Below are positions 18,706-27,429 of a DNA stretch of 64,000 nt, piece by piece. Position numbers and translations under genes: made by a program. The notes under the pieces are model-generated. The model did not search any database. It was not told the DNA's origin and was given only the letters and a program-made list of their open reading frames with translations. The stretch's first letter is position 1, and each line of letters starts with the position of its first letter. Source of the stretch: Alcaligenaceae bacterium (GTDB lineage: Bacteria > Pseudomonadota > Gammaproteobacteria > Burkholderiales > Burkholderiaceae_B); the NCBI GenBank assembly GCA_013416405.1, contig JACCET010000011.1:21061-85060 (forward strand), in the 5' to 3' direction.

Positions 18706-19592
18706 CAACGATTTCCGCTCCCACACAGAATATTTTCCGGCAGTATCTCGTGCTGACCAAGCCACGAGTTACCCAATTGGCCGTGTTCTGTGCCGTAATC
18801 GGCATGTTTCTGGCCAGCCCCGGGCTACCCGACCTGGGCATCGTGGTTGCCGCCACGGTGGGTATCTGGCTGCTGGCGGCGGCGGCCTTTGCCGTGAACT
18901 GCCTTATAGAACAGGAAATCGATTCGCGTATGCTGCGCACAGCACGGCGCGGCACCGCTCGCGGCACCATCAGCAACACGCAAGTTATCATGCTGTCGGG
19001 CCTGCTGGGTGGCCTGGGCATGGTAGTGCTGTACCATTTGGTGAACCCGCTGACTATGTGGCTGACCTTTGCCACTTTTGTTGGCTATGCCATTATCTAC
19101 ACAATCATTCTTAAGCCCCTGACCCCACAGAACATTGTGATCGGTGGCCTATCGGGCGCCATGCCGCCAGCGTTGGGCTGGGCCGCCGTGGCCAATGCCG
19201 TGCCGGCCGAGTCCTGGGTGCTGGTCCTTATCATATTTATCTGGACACCACCCCATTTCTGGGCACTGGCGCTGTATCGCAACAACGATTACGCCAAGGC
19301 CGGCCTGCCCATGTTGCCCGTAACGCACGGCAAGCAGTTCACGCGCCTGCATATCCTGTTGTACAGCTTTGTGTTGTTTGCCGCCACGCTGCTGCCTTAT
19401 GTGGTGCGCATGAGCGGCCTGTTTTACCTGTGCGCGGCTGTGGTGCTTAGTGGCATGTTCATTGCGTATGCCTGGCGCCTGTACAAAGTCTATTCCGACG
19501 AACTGTCGCGTAAGCTGTTTCGTTTTTCAATTTTGTATCTGGCTCTGCTTTTTGGCGCCCTGCTGATCGATCACTGGATCAGGCTGATCTGA
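18702..19592 (+). CDS. ctaB: Protoheme IX farnesyltransferase (heme O synthase)
   Basis: Adds a farnesyl group to heme b to give heme O, the substrate of CtaA. It is a UbiA-superfamily membrane protein of 296 residues with about nine helices. Characteristic segments are [38 protein letters not shown] (the Asp-rich prenyl-PP motif region), [13 protein letters not shown] and [13 protein letters not shown]. It overlaps ctaA (ATGA), so the two act as a coupled pair. Confidence 0.96.
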   Translation: MTTISAPTQNIFRQYLVLTKPRVTQLAVFCAVIGMFLASPGLPDLGIVVAATVGIWLLAAAAFAVNCLIEQEIDSRMLRTARRGTARGTISNTQVIMLSGLLGGLGMVVLYHLVNPLTMWLTFATFVGYAIIYTIILKPLTPQNIVIGGLSGAMPPALGWAAVANAVPAESWVLVLIIFIWTPPHFWALALYRNNDYAKAGLPMLPVTHGKQFTRLHILLYSFVLFAATLLPYVVRMSGLFYLCAAVVLSGMFIAYAWRLYKVYSDELSRKLFRFSILYLALLFGALLIDHWIRLI

Positions 19593-19612
19593 CCTCATTT
19601 TCCGGAATTTTT

Positions 19613-20215
19613 ATGTCTGTGTTTTCAAGCAAGCGTCGTACTGTATTGTCTGCTGTGGCCCTAATTGGGCTTGCGCCCGTGCTGAGTGCATGCGGTAAAA
19701 AAGAGCTGACGTTCATAGGCTCCGACATCACCGGCACCAAACTTGGCCAAGACATGGCCATGGTCGACGGCACTGGCCAGGTTCGCACGCTGGCCGATTA
19801 CAAAGGCAAGGTCGTACTGGTATTTTTTGGCTTTACCCAATGCCCCGACGTCTGCCCCACCGCCATGGCCGAGCTGGCCCAGGCCATGGAGCTGCTGGGC
19901 GACGATGCGTCTAAGGTACAGGTACTGATGGTCAGTGTGGATCCCGCACGCGACACACCTGAAATTCTGTCGGCCTATGTATCGGCCTTCCATCCCAACT
20001 TTGTCGGTCTGACTGGCACACCTGAACAACTTAGCAACACTGCGAAGTCATTCAAGGCCTACTACGCCAAATCGCCTGGCCCTACACCCGATCAATACTC
20101 CATGGATCACGCTTCGTCTTTTTACCTTATCGACACCGAAGGTGAAGCTCGGGTTCTGATCAGCGGTAATGCCTCGGCACAGGACATTACCAGCGATATT
20201 CAGCAGTTGCTGTAG
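19613..20215 (+). CDS. SCO1/SenC copper chaperone lipoprotein
   Basis: Delivers copper to the CuA site of CoxB in the periplasm. The 200-residue protein has a lipoprotein signal with lipobox LSAC (Cys27) and a thioredoxin-like domain. The ligands C77 and C81 in CPDVCP and H166 (MDHASSFYLID) are all present, unlike in the SCO-like protein at 17021. It closes the heme A/assembly operon and converges with the antiporter gene, whose stop lies 8 bases beyond. Confidence 0.93.
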   Translation: MSVFSSKRRTVLSAVALIGLAPVLSACGKKELTFIGSDITGTKLGQDMAMVDGTGQVRTLADYKGKVVLVFFGFTQCPDVCPTAMAELAQAMELLGDDASKVQVLMVSVDPARDTPEILSAYVSAFHPNFVGLTGTPEQLSNTAKSFKAYYAKSPGPTPDQYSMDHASSFYLIDTEGEARVLISGNASAQDITSDIQQLL

Positions 20216-20223
20216 GCGGACAA

Positions 20224-22752
20224 TTATTTCAGATCAGGCAAAGGCTCATGCTGCCGCTCTCCAGACTGAAATTCCTGCCAGACAGTCAGTGCACGCAAAC
20301 GCTGTTTGGCTATCGTTTCCACTGTTTCCCTTAGCACGGGATCGCGATCGAGCAATGTGTTCAGATCCTTTTCCTGCAACATAAGCAGCCGGCTATAACC
20401 CAGCGAAGTCGCCTTGGCTTCGAACTCGGTATCTGTCAGCAAGGCCATTTCGCCAAACATTTCACCCGTACCCAGCTCCACCGTGGTGCCATCGGGCAAA
20501 TGCAGGGTAACGGCTCCGGAAGCCACGATATACATCGCCCGACTGCGTCCTATCCGCATGCTTATATACTGATTGGGTACCGCCAGACGCGGCTTGAGCA
20601 GCTTGCTGATGGCGGCCGATGCTTCGGGCGACAGGTCTTGAAACAAGGGGATATTACCCACCAGTTCCCTTGCGCTCATGGTGATATCCAGAGGAGGGTG
20701 TTTCTGCACATGCCCCCAGCGCAGATCGATTTGCTTGACCAGGTCGGCATACATTTCGCCCGTGAGCAGGGACTGGGACAACATATCGCGATAACGCAAA
20801 CGTTCCAGTGCGCGGGCGATACGTCCCAGGTAGGCTTCCTGCAGCCATTGCGCGAAAACGGGGTACTGCAGATTCATGGCCTGCAAGGCGTTTTCCAGCA
20901 GCACCAGCCTGTGCCTGTGCGCATCGATAATAATGCCGGTGGCCTCCGGGCCCAGCAAGGGCTGCAGCTCTTTCTGGGCAAAGCGTATCAATTGCTGCGC
21001 CACCGAGCGCTTGCACATCAGATTGGTAAACCGCTTGGACAGCTCATTTCTGAGCCATGCCTGAAAGCCGAACAGATAATGCACCCTTAACGCCAGCCGA
21101 AAGCCTGCCGAATAGCGCAAATCGGCCGCAATGGCCGCTTCAAAGCCCTTCAGGCCACCTGCGCGCACCGCATCGCTCAGGCGCTCAGCCCTGGCCAGCA
21201 AGGACTCAGCGGTACGCCAGTCGACCACTTGCGCCTTCAGCGTGTCAAAGAACAACTCTTCTTCGCGGGCGGCCACCACCGCCAGGCCCATCGATACTTT
21301 TTCATCCAGAGAAAGCTGCGCCAGTTCTCCGCCATCCACGCTGGCCAGGGTTGCATCGAATACTGATTGCACCCTTGTCCGGGCATCTTGCCCAATATGA
21401 TCATATTGGGCAATTTCGTCTGTTTTTCCACGCAATTCTTCCAGAGCCACCACCACCGCCTGATTGCGTAAAGTACGCTCGAACGGTGTCAGTTGATTCA
21501 GCCCCAGGCGGCTGATCAGCTTTCTAAGACTGACGCCATTAATGAACAAAGTCATCAGTACAAAGCCCGTGGTGGCAACGGCAATAAACTGCCGCGTCTC
21601 GTAAGGAACATTATGCTGTTCGGTTACAGCCAGTGCCAGGGCCAGCGATACGGCGCCCCGCAGCCCGCCCCACCACATCACAATGCGGTAGGCCGGACTG
21701 ACGGTCGTACCAAAGCGGGTAAGGCCCAGCAAGGGCAGCACGCCAAAAACCATCAAGGCACGGGCCAATAGCGTTACGGCAAAAACCAGCAATACCAATA
21801 AAATTTGTGTCCAGGTGATATCCACCATCATGCGGGGTATCAGCATCGCCGCAAAAATGAAAATCAAGGAGTTGGCCCAGAATCCAAACTGTGACCAGGA
21901 ACTGGATAGCTGCTCGAACGTGGCGGGTGACATACGGGTACGACCACTGGACCCTACCACCAGGCCGGCAATGACCGTGGCTACCACACCCGAAACACCC
22001 AGATAATGCTCGGAAATATAAAAGGTCAGGTAGGCCAGGGCGATGGTCAGGGTGATTTCAGCAGTGGGCCAGCCTCGCAGCCAGATGAACAGGCTGCAAG
22101 CCAATCGGCCCATCAGAAAGCCCGCCACACCCCCGCCAATAAAACTGAACACAAAGCTGTAGAACACCTTACCGGTCGATAAGGCGCCACCACCCGCCAG
22201 AACAGTCAGCAATACCGAGTACAGGGCTATGGATGCCGCATCATTGAATAGCGACTCGCCCTCTACCAGCGTGGTCAGGCGCTTGGGCGCCCCCACTTCG
22301 CGAAACACACCTACAACGGCCACGGGGTCGGTCGTTGCCACGATGGCGCCCAGCATCAAACACACGGCCAGGCTATAGCCAGACGCCGCGCTGATCGAGA
22401 AACCTACCGCTATCGTGCAGACCACCACGGCCACGATCGCCATCATCAGGATGGGGCCTATGTCGTCGAGCAGCCGCCGTACATTGATTGCCAGGGAGGT
22501 TTCGAATAATAGAATGGGCAAAAAAACAAATAGAAAGGTTTCTGACGAAACCTCGAAATCCTGCAGTGAATCCAGAAAGTCGGATACGACCAGAGGCGCC
22601 CAACCGTGCACATGAATAATCAGACCCAGCACAAAACCGACAATGGCCAGCAGCACAGAGTAGGGCAAACGCAAGCGGCCCGCCAGCGGCGGCATGAACG
22701 ACACCAGGGCCAGCAAGCCGGCCAAGCCAAAAACCAGGTGTCCTATCTGCAT
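20224..22752 (-). CDS. Na+/H+ antiporter (CPA1/NhaP type) with C-terminal cyclic-nucleotide-binding domain
   Basis: An 842-residue protein. The N-terminal half has about 12 membrane helices with the CPA1 ion-site region GAIVATTDPVAVVGVFR and the following EGESLFNDAASIALYS. A roughly 270-residue cytoplasmic helical region follows, and then a cNMP-binding (CAP_ED) domain near residues 715-815 (GSGAVTLHLP-like strand, GEMFGEMALLTDTEF). ATG 22752 is preferred because AAGGA stands 8 bases upstream; the frame stays open 85 codons further. Likely controls pH/Na+ homeostasis with nucleotide-dependent gating, by family analogy. Confidence 0.88.
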   Translation of the reverse strand: MQIGHLVFGLAGLLALVSFMPPLAGRLRLPYSVLLAIVGFVLGLIIHVHGWAPLVVSDFLDSLQDFEVSSETFLFVFLPILLFETSLAINVRRLLDDIGPILMMAIVAVVVCTIAVGFSISAASGYSLAVCLMLGAIVATTDPVAVVGVFREVGAPKRLTTLVEGESLFNDAASIALYSVLLTVLAGGGALSTGKVFYSFVFSFIGGGVAGFLMGRLACSLFIWLRGWPTAEITLTIALAYLTFYISEHYLGVSGVVATVIAGLVVGSSGRTRMSPATFEQLSSSWSQFGFWANSLIFIFAAMLIPRMMVDITWTQILLVLLVFAVTLLARALMVFGVLPLLGLTRFGTTVSPAYRIVMWWGGLRGAVSLALALAVTEQHNVPYETRQFIAVATTGFVLMTLFINGVSLRKLISRLGLNQLTPFERTLRNQAVVVALEELRGKTDEIAQYDHIGQDARTRVQSVFDATLASVDGGELAQLSLDEKVSMGLAVVAAREEELFFDTLKAQVVDWRTAESLLARAERLSDAVRAGGLKGFEAAIAADLRYSAGFRLALRVHYLFGFQAWLRNELSKRFTNLMCKRSVAQQLIRFAQKELQPLLGPEATGIIIDAHRHRLVLLENALQAMNLQYPVFAQWLQEAYLGRIARALERLRYRDMLSQSLLTGEMYADLVKQIDLRWGHVQKHPPLDITMSARELVGNIPLFQDLSPEASAAISKLLKPRLAVPNQYISMRIGRSRAMYIVASGAVTLHLPDGTTVELGTGEMFGEMALLTDTEFEAKATSLGYSRLLMLQEKDLNTLLDRDPVLRETVETIAKQRLRALTVWQEFQSGERQHEPLPDLK

Positions 22753-22885
22753 CGTTGCGTTCCTTGTCCGCATGTCATTCACGGAAACCCAAGGATATCG
22801 CTTTTTTTCCGTTTCGACCCATGAAAACGCTTTTTCTTCGATAGGCGCAGCCTGGACCCGCAGGAGTGCGCCCCTGGGCGCACCA

Positions 22886-22913
22886 TAAAAAATGGGACAC
22901 CCGTAGGTGTCCC
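22886..22913 (-). terminator. Second intrinsic terminator downstream of rpoH
   Basis: On the minus strand a perfect 8-bp stem (GGGACACC/GGTGTCCC) with a 4-base loop is followed by ATTTTTT. It is placed about 190 bases after the rpoH stop and before the antiporter start. A further perfect palindrome (22866-22883, GTGCGCCC/GGGCGCAC) follows without a T-tract. Confidence 0.8.
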
Positions 22914-22914
22914 A

Positions 22915-22965
22915 TAAAAACGTCCGCTTCAAAAGGGAGGGGAAGAGGAGAAGCCGAAGCGGACG
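22915..22965 (-). terminator. First intrinsic terminator downstream of rpoH (long-loop)
   Basis: A perfect 10-bp stem CGTCCGCTTC/GAAGCGGACG with a 25-base C/U-rich loop (minus strand), followed directly by TTTTT. The loop is unusually long for a simple terminator. Confidence 0.65.
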
Positions 22966-23099
22966 CTGAACCCTGCCTCGCGCATCGTAGGCAGACACAG
23001 GGTTCATTTAAATTAGTCAGGCCGCAACAGAATAAGTTCTATTGTCGGCGGCCCAAGGTGTAAAAGAATTTATCAGCAGCCCATAGGCCGAACCGGATC

Positions 23100-23981
23100 T
23101 TAGTGGGCCAGCGTTACACGCAGTTTCTTGAATGCTGCGGCTTCGATCTGGCGAACACGTTCAGCCGAAATGCCGTATTCGGCGGCCAATTCGTGCAAAG
23201 TTGCCCCGCCTTCGTCTTGTAGCCAGCGGGCCTGGACTATGCGGCGCGAGCGCTCATCGAGCCCATCGAGCGCATCGGCCAGCCCTGTGCTTTGCAAAGC
23301 GTCGTAGGCACGGCGCTCGAGTACGCGCGAAGGCTCTTGCTGCTCGTCGTCAGACAAATAGGAAATGGGCGCGTAGCTGTCTTCGTCGTCGTTGCTTTCA
23401 AGGGCAAGCTCGCGGCCGGACATGCGCACTTCCATTTCGGAGACGTCTTCGGGGCGCACATTGAGCTCGCGTGCAATGTCGTTGACCTGCTCGGGAGCCA
23501 GCGTTTGGCCGTCGGGACGCATGCGGCGCAGATTGAAAAACAGTTTGCGCTGCGCTTTGGTTGTGGCAACCTTGACCAGACGCCAGTTGCGCACAATGTA
23601 TTCGTGAATTTCAGCCTTGATCCAGTGCACGGCAAAAGACACCAGCCGAACACCACGTTCAGGGTCGAAACGCTTTACTGCCTTCATGAGGCCAACATTG
23701 CCTTCCTGGATCAGGTCGGCATGTGCCAGCCCGTAGCCCAGATACTGGCGCGCAATGGAGACCACCAGTCGCAGATGCGAGGTGATCAACTGACGGGCGG
23801 CGCCAAGGTCGTCTTGGTCGCGTAGCCGCTTACCCAGGTTCGTTTCTTCTTCCTGGGTAAGCATGGGCAAGCGATTGACGGCGCTGATATAGGCCTCGAT
23901 CGTGCCTAAAGCACCCGGGTTGGAGATTGCCATGGCCAGTTGGTTGCCGGACAGGGCTAAAGATTGCGAACTTTGAGTCAT
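23100..23981 (-). CDS. rpoH: RNA polymerase heat-shock sigma factor RpoH (sigma-32)
   Basis: A 293-residue group 3 sigma factor directing transcription of chaperone and protease genes. Region 2 shows RQLITSHLRLVVSIARQYLGYGLAHADLIQEGNVGLMKAVK and the -10 recognition helix with FAVHWIKAEIHEYIVRNW; the RpoH box QRKLFFNLR follows. Region 4 ends with LHELAAEYGISAERVRQIE for -35 binding. The start at 23981 follows AGGAGGA (12 bases). The gene lies downstream of a perfect CIRCE element, implying HrcA control in addition to any RNA thermometer-type control. Confidence 0.96.
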   Translation of the reverse strand: MTQSSQSLALSGNQLAMAISNPGALGTIEAYISAVNRLPMLTQEEETNLGKRLRDQDDLGAARQLITSHLRLVVSIARQYLGYGLAHADLIQEGNVGLMKAVKRFDPERGVRLVSFAVHWIKAEIHEYIVRNWRLVKVATTKAQRKLFFNLRRMRPDGQTLAPEQVNDIARELNVRPEDVSEMEVRMSGRELALESNDDEDSYAPISYLSDDEQQEPSRVLERRAYDALQSTGLADALDGLDERSRRIVQARWLQDEGGATLHELAAEYGISAERVRQIEAAAFKKLRVTLAH

Positions 23982-24022
23982 TGAACTAGCAGTCCTCCTA
24001 GAGCTGTGCTTATCACAATATA

Positions 24023-24049
24023 TTAGCACTCTATAAGGTTGAGTGCTAA
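24023..24049 (-). promoter_or_regulatory. CIRCE operator (HrcA site) upstream of rpoH
   Basis: TTAGCACTC-N9-GAGTGCTAA, a perfect 9-9-9 CIRCE inverted repeat, lies 41 bases before the rpoH ATG. On the minus strand TTAGCA and TAATAT, 18 bases apart, could be the -35 and -10, placing most of the operator inside the core promoter. The divergent binding-protein gene starts 94 bases to the right and could also be affected. HrcA itself is not encoded in the window. Confidence 0.92.
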
Positions 24050-24143
24050 TACTAGGGAAATTCAATCCGAGATATACAGTAAGATCTTTTTTTCGCCGAA
24101 AAGTTCATATTCAACCCTATTCTGCCCCTTTCGAGATCCAGCC

Positions 24144-25301
24144 ATGTCATTCAGAAAACTCACGCTTTCCGCCGTCCTGTTTGCCGTTATTGGCCTTGTA
24201 TCGGCCGCCCCGGGCTACGCTCAGGTAAAAATCGGCGTTGTGACCTCGGCCACCGGCCCCACCGCCATGGTAGGTATTCCGCAGAAAAACACGGTTCCCC
24301 TGCTACCCACGCAAATTGGCGACCTAAGCGTGGAATATATTTCGCTGGACGATGCCAGCGACCCCACAAAGACGGTCACCACCATTAAAAAGCTGCTTAG
24401 CGAAGAAAAAATCGACGCGCTGATTGGCCCAACCGGCTCGCCCAATGCCATGAGCGTCATACAGTTCATGGCCGAATCGGGTACACCCATGCTGGCGCCG
24501 GTGGGCACCGCCTCTGTCGTGCTACCCATGACACCCGAAAAGAAATGGGTGTTTAAAACCACTCAGAACGATGACATTATCGCGAAGGCCTTAGTCCAGC
24601 ACATGAGCCGGACTGGCGTGCAAACTGCCGGTTTCATTGGATTCAACGACGCCTACGGAGAAAACTGGCTGAAGGTATTCACCGATCTGGCCAAGCAAAA
24701 GAAGATCCGTATCGTGGCCGTTGAACGCTATCAGCGTTCCGACAGCTCGGTCACCGGCCAGGCGCTTAAAGTGCTGTCAGCCCGGCCCGATGCCGTATTG
24801 ATTGCCGGTACCGGCACGGCCGCCGCGCTACCTCAGACCACGCTGGCCAAGCAGGGTTACAAGGGCACGTTCTATCAAACCCACGGCGCTGCCCTACCTG
24901 CCTTCCTGAAACAGGCTGGCACGGCAGCAGAAGGCACCATACTGGCAGCCAGCCTGATGCTGGTCTTGCCTGAAATCGACGACAGCAACCCAGCCAAGAA
25001 GATTGCCACCGACTACATCAAGCGCTACAAGGAAAAGTACGGCGAAACACCCGCCACCTTCGGCGCCAATGTGTACGACGCCGGCCTGCTGCTTGAGCAG
25101 GCCATTCCGGTAGCCGCCAAAACTGCCAAGCCCGGCACCAAAGAGTTTCGCAGTGCGCTACGCGATGCGTTGGAGCAAACCAAAGAGCTGGTTGCCACCC
25201 AGGGGGTGTACAACATGAGCCCTGAAGATCACAGCGGCTTCGACGAGCGAGGCCGCGAGCTGATCACCGTGCGGAATGGCCAATGGAAGCTGCTTAAGTA
25301 A
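24144..25301 (+). CDS. Orphan Liv-type ABC substrate-binding protein
   Basis: Periplasmic type-I binding protein of 385 residues with a Sec signal (MSFRKLTLSAVLF to APGYAQ). The mature start VKIGVVTSATGPTAMVG and LIGPTGSPNAMSV are typical of the Peripla_BP_6 family. No permease or ATPase genes lie beside it, so it must share membrane components encoded elsewhere. It is divergent from rpoH across the CIRCE site, and its stop codon abuts that of the S-formylglutathione hydrolase gene with no spacer. Ligand unknown. Confidence 0.85.
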   Translation: MSFRKLTLSAVLFAVIGLVSAAPGYAQVKIGVVTSATGPTAMVGIPQKNTVPLLPTQIGDLSVEYISLDDASDPTKTVTTIKKLLSEEKIDALIGPTGSPNAMSVIQFMAESGTPMLAPVGTASVVLPMTPEKKWVFKTTQNDDIIAKALVQHMSRTGVQTAGFIGFNDAYGENWLKVFTDLAKQKKIRIVAVERYQRSDSSVTGQALKVLSARPDAVLIAGTGTAAALPQTTLAKQGYKGTFYQTHGAALPAFLKQAGTAAEGTILAASLMLVLPEIDDSNPAKKIATDYIKRYKEKYGETPATFGANVYDAGLLLEQAIPVAAKTAKPGTKEFRSALRDALEQTKELVATQGVYNMSPEDHSGFDERGRELITVRNGQWKLLK

Positions 25302-26171
25302 TCAGCCCCCACGCAGGCGTTCTGCGTGGAAATCAATATGATCCTGCATGAAGGTTGAGATGAAATAATAGCCATGGTCGTAGCCCTCGTGCCGGCGCAG
25401 CACCAGTGGCTGCCCGGCATGGGCGCAAGCGGCCTCGAAAGCCTCGGGGTGTAATTGCTCGGCCAGAAAGCCGTCGGCCAGCCCCTGGTCTATCAATATG
25501 CCTCTTGGAAATGGATTCTGTGATTTTTCCATTAACAGCGAAGCATCATATTCGGTCCAGGCCTGCCGATCGGAACCCAGATAGCCCGAGAACGCCTTTT
25601 CACCCCACGGGCAACGCACAGGCGCCGCGATCGGAGCAAAAGCCGACACCGACTGGAATTTATCGGAGTGCTTCTGCGCCAGCACCAGCGCACCATGCCC
25701 TCCCATGGAATGACCGAAAATTCCCACGCAGGCTGCCTGGCCCGGCAGCACTGTGGTGGCTATTTCGAACAGCTCGTCGGCCACATAGCTTTCCATGCGA
25801 TAGTGGCGGCTCCAGGGTTCTTGCGTGGCGTCCAGGTAGAACCCGGCACCCGTCCCGAAATCCCAGCTGTCGTCCTCGCCAGCCACACCTGCGCCACGCG
25901 GGCTGGTATCGGGCGCCACCAGCATTAGGCCATGTTGGGCCGCCAGGCGCTGGGCGCCACCCTTGATCATGAAGGTTTCTTCGGTACACGTCAGGCCGGC
26001 CAGGTAAAACAAGGCAGGAACCCGGCCTTCGTTCGCCTGCTGCGGAATGAACACCGAAAAACGCATGGGCAAGCCTATGGCTTCGGATTGATGCTTGTAG
26101 TAGCGCTGAACGCCATCAAAACAACGATGCTCGCTGAGCAGCTCAAGATCGTTAGACTTGGGGCTGGTCAT
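25302..26171 (-). CDS. fghA: S-formylglutathione hydrolase
   Basis: An esterase-D family alpha/beta hydrolase of 289 residues that splits S-formylglutathione to formate and glutathione in the second step of formaldehyde detoxification. The nucleophile elbow GHSMGGHGA carries the catalytic Ser, and GYDHGYYFI near the C-terminus carries the catalytic His. Its ATG overlaps the stop of the upstream dehydrogenase by one base (TAATG), so the two enzymes of the pathway are coupled. Confidence 0.95.
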   Translation of the reverse strand: MTSPKSNDLELLSEHRCFDGVQRYYKHQSEAIGLPMRFSVFIPQQANEGRVPALFYLAGLTCTEETFMIKGGAQRLAAQHGLMLVAPDTSPRGAGVAGEDDSWDFGTGAGFYLDATQEPWSRHYRMESYVADELFEIATTVLPGQAACVGIFGHSMGGHGALVLAQKHSDKFQSVSAFAPIAAPVRCPWGEKAFSGYLGSDRQAWTEYDASLLMEKSQNPFPRGILIDQGLADGFLAEQLHPEAFEAACAHAGQPLVLRRHEGYDHGYYFISTFMQDHIDFHAERLRGG

Positions 26172-27277
26172 TAGTACACCACGACCGAACGTATGGATTC
26201 ACCCCGCTTCATGAGATCGAAGCCGTCGTTGATCTGATCCAGCGACAACGTGTGGGTGATCAGGTCGTCGATGTTGATCTTGCCATCCATATACCAATCG
26301 ACAATCTTCGGCACATCGGTACGTCCACGAGCGCCGCCAAATGCCGAGCCCTTCCATTCGCGCCCAGTAACCAGCTGGAAGGGCCTGGTGGCGATTTCGG
26401 CGCCTGCCTCGGCGACCCCGATAATTATGGACTGGCCCCAGCCGCGATGGCAGCATTCCAGGGCCTGGCGCATGACCTTGGTGTTGCCTATGCATTCGAA
26501 TGAATAATCGGCACCGCCATCGGTCAGTTGAATAATATGGTCGACGACGTTTTCAACTTCATTGGGATTGATAAAGTGCGTCATGCCGAACTTGCGCGCC
26601 ATGGCTTCGCGTTCAGGGTTCAGGTCTACACCGATAATTTTATCGGCACCCACCATTTTGGCACCCTGTATCACGTTAAGCCCTATGCCTCCCAGGCCAA
26701 ACACCACCACATTGGCGCCTGCCTCGACCTTGGCGGTGAACAGCACAGCACCCAGCCCTGTCGTGACGCCACAGCCTATGTAGCAGACCTTGTCGAAGGG
26801 GGCATCGCTGCGTATCTTGGCCAGCGCGATCTCGGGAACCACGATATGGTTGGAAAACGTGGACGTGCCCATATAGTGATGCACGGGCTTGCCACCGACG
26901 GTGAAACGCGAGGTGCCATCGGGCATCAGGCCCTTGCCTTGCGTGGCGCGTATGGCCGTGCACAGATTGGTTTTGCGCGACAGGCAGGACTTACACTGGC
27001 GACATTCGGGCGTATATAGCGGAATGACATGATCTCCCGCCTTGAGCGAAGTCACACCCGAGCCGACTTCCAGCACAACGCCGGCGCCCTCGTGGCCCAA
27101 TATCGATGGGAAAATACCTTCGGGATCTGCGCCCGACAGGGTGTAGTAATCAGTATGGCAAATGCCGGTTGCCTTGATCTCGACCAGCACTTCACCTGCC
27201 TTGGGCCCCGCCAGCTCGACATCTTCTATAGTCAGTGGTGCGCCTGCCTTCCAGGCAATAGCCGCTTTCGTTTTCAT
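26171..27277 (-). CDS. frmA: S-(hydroxymethyl)glutathione dehydrogenase / class III alcohol dehydrogenase
   Basis: NAD-dependent Zn enzyme of 368 residues that oxidises the formaldehyde-glutathione adduct. The catalytic-zinc motifs [10 protein letters not shown] and GHEGAGVV and the four-Cys structural zinc site ([15 protein letters not shown]) are present, as is the Rossmann [13 protein letters not shown]. It starts at ATG 27277 after AGGAG. No frmR-type regulator is adjacent. It can also reduce S-nitrosoglutathione, by family knowledge. Confidence 0.96.
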   Translation of the reverse strand: MKTKAAIAWKAGAPLTIEDVELAGPKAGEVLVEIKATGICHTDYYTLSGADPEGIFPSILGHEGAGVVLEVGSGVTSLKAGDHVIPLYTPECRQCKSCLSRKTNLCTAIRATQGKGLMPDGTSRFTVGGKPVHHYMGTSTFSNHIVVPEIALAKIRSDAPFDKVCYIGCGVTTGLGAVLFTAKVEAGANVVVFGLGGIGLNVIQGAKMVGADKIIGVDLNPEREAMARKFGMTHFINPNEVENVVDHIIQLTDGGADYSFECIGNTKVMRQALECCHRGWGQSIIIGVAEAGAEIATRPFQLVTGREWKGSAFGGARGRTDVPKIVDWYMDGKINIDDLITHTLSLDQINDGFDLMKRGESIRSVVVY

Positions 27278-27429
27278 ACCTGCTCCTGATGACTGTTTGC
27301 AAACCATGGCGCTCGCCACCGCCGCCATGTACAAGACGGGTGATCGACATCCATTGCCGTGATGTTAAACGAAAAAAACCGACGTAGTTCCAAACATAGG
27401 CGACGTTAGGCCAGGTTTCCGGCTTTCTA

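Larger units (their letters stand above)
22886..23006 (-). ncRNA. Candidate small RNA or structured rpoH 3'UTR with pyrimidine-rich loop
   Basis: Read on the minus strand, three hairpins stand in a row. The first is an imperfect stem at 22967-23006 (TGAACCC/GGGTTCA enclosing TGCCT/AGGCA). The second is a perfect 10-bp stem at 22921-22965 (CGTCCGCTTC/GAAGCGGACG) followed by five T. The third is the terminator at 22886-22913. The 25-base loop of the middle hairpin is almost all pyrimidine and contains CTCCTC and CCCTCCC, complementary to Shine-Dalgarno sequences. It could be an sRNA processed from the rpoH mRNA or simply tandem terminators. No good independent promoter was found. Confidence 0.4.

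Noticed and set aside
22866..22883. Palindrome GTGCGCCC-CT-GGGCGCAC as a terminator of the antiporter or rpoH
   Set aside because: No T-tract on either strand in the right place; kept only as part of the hairpin row.
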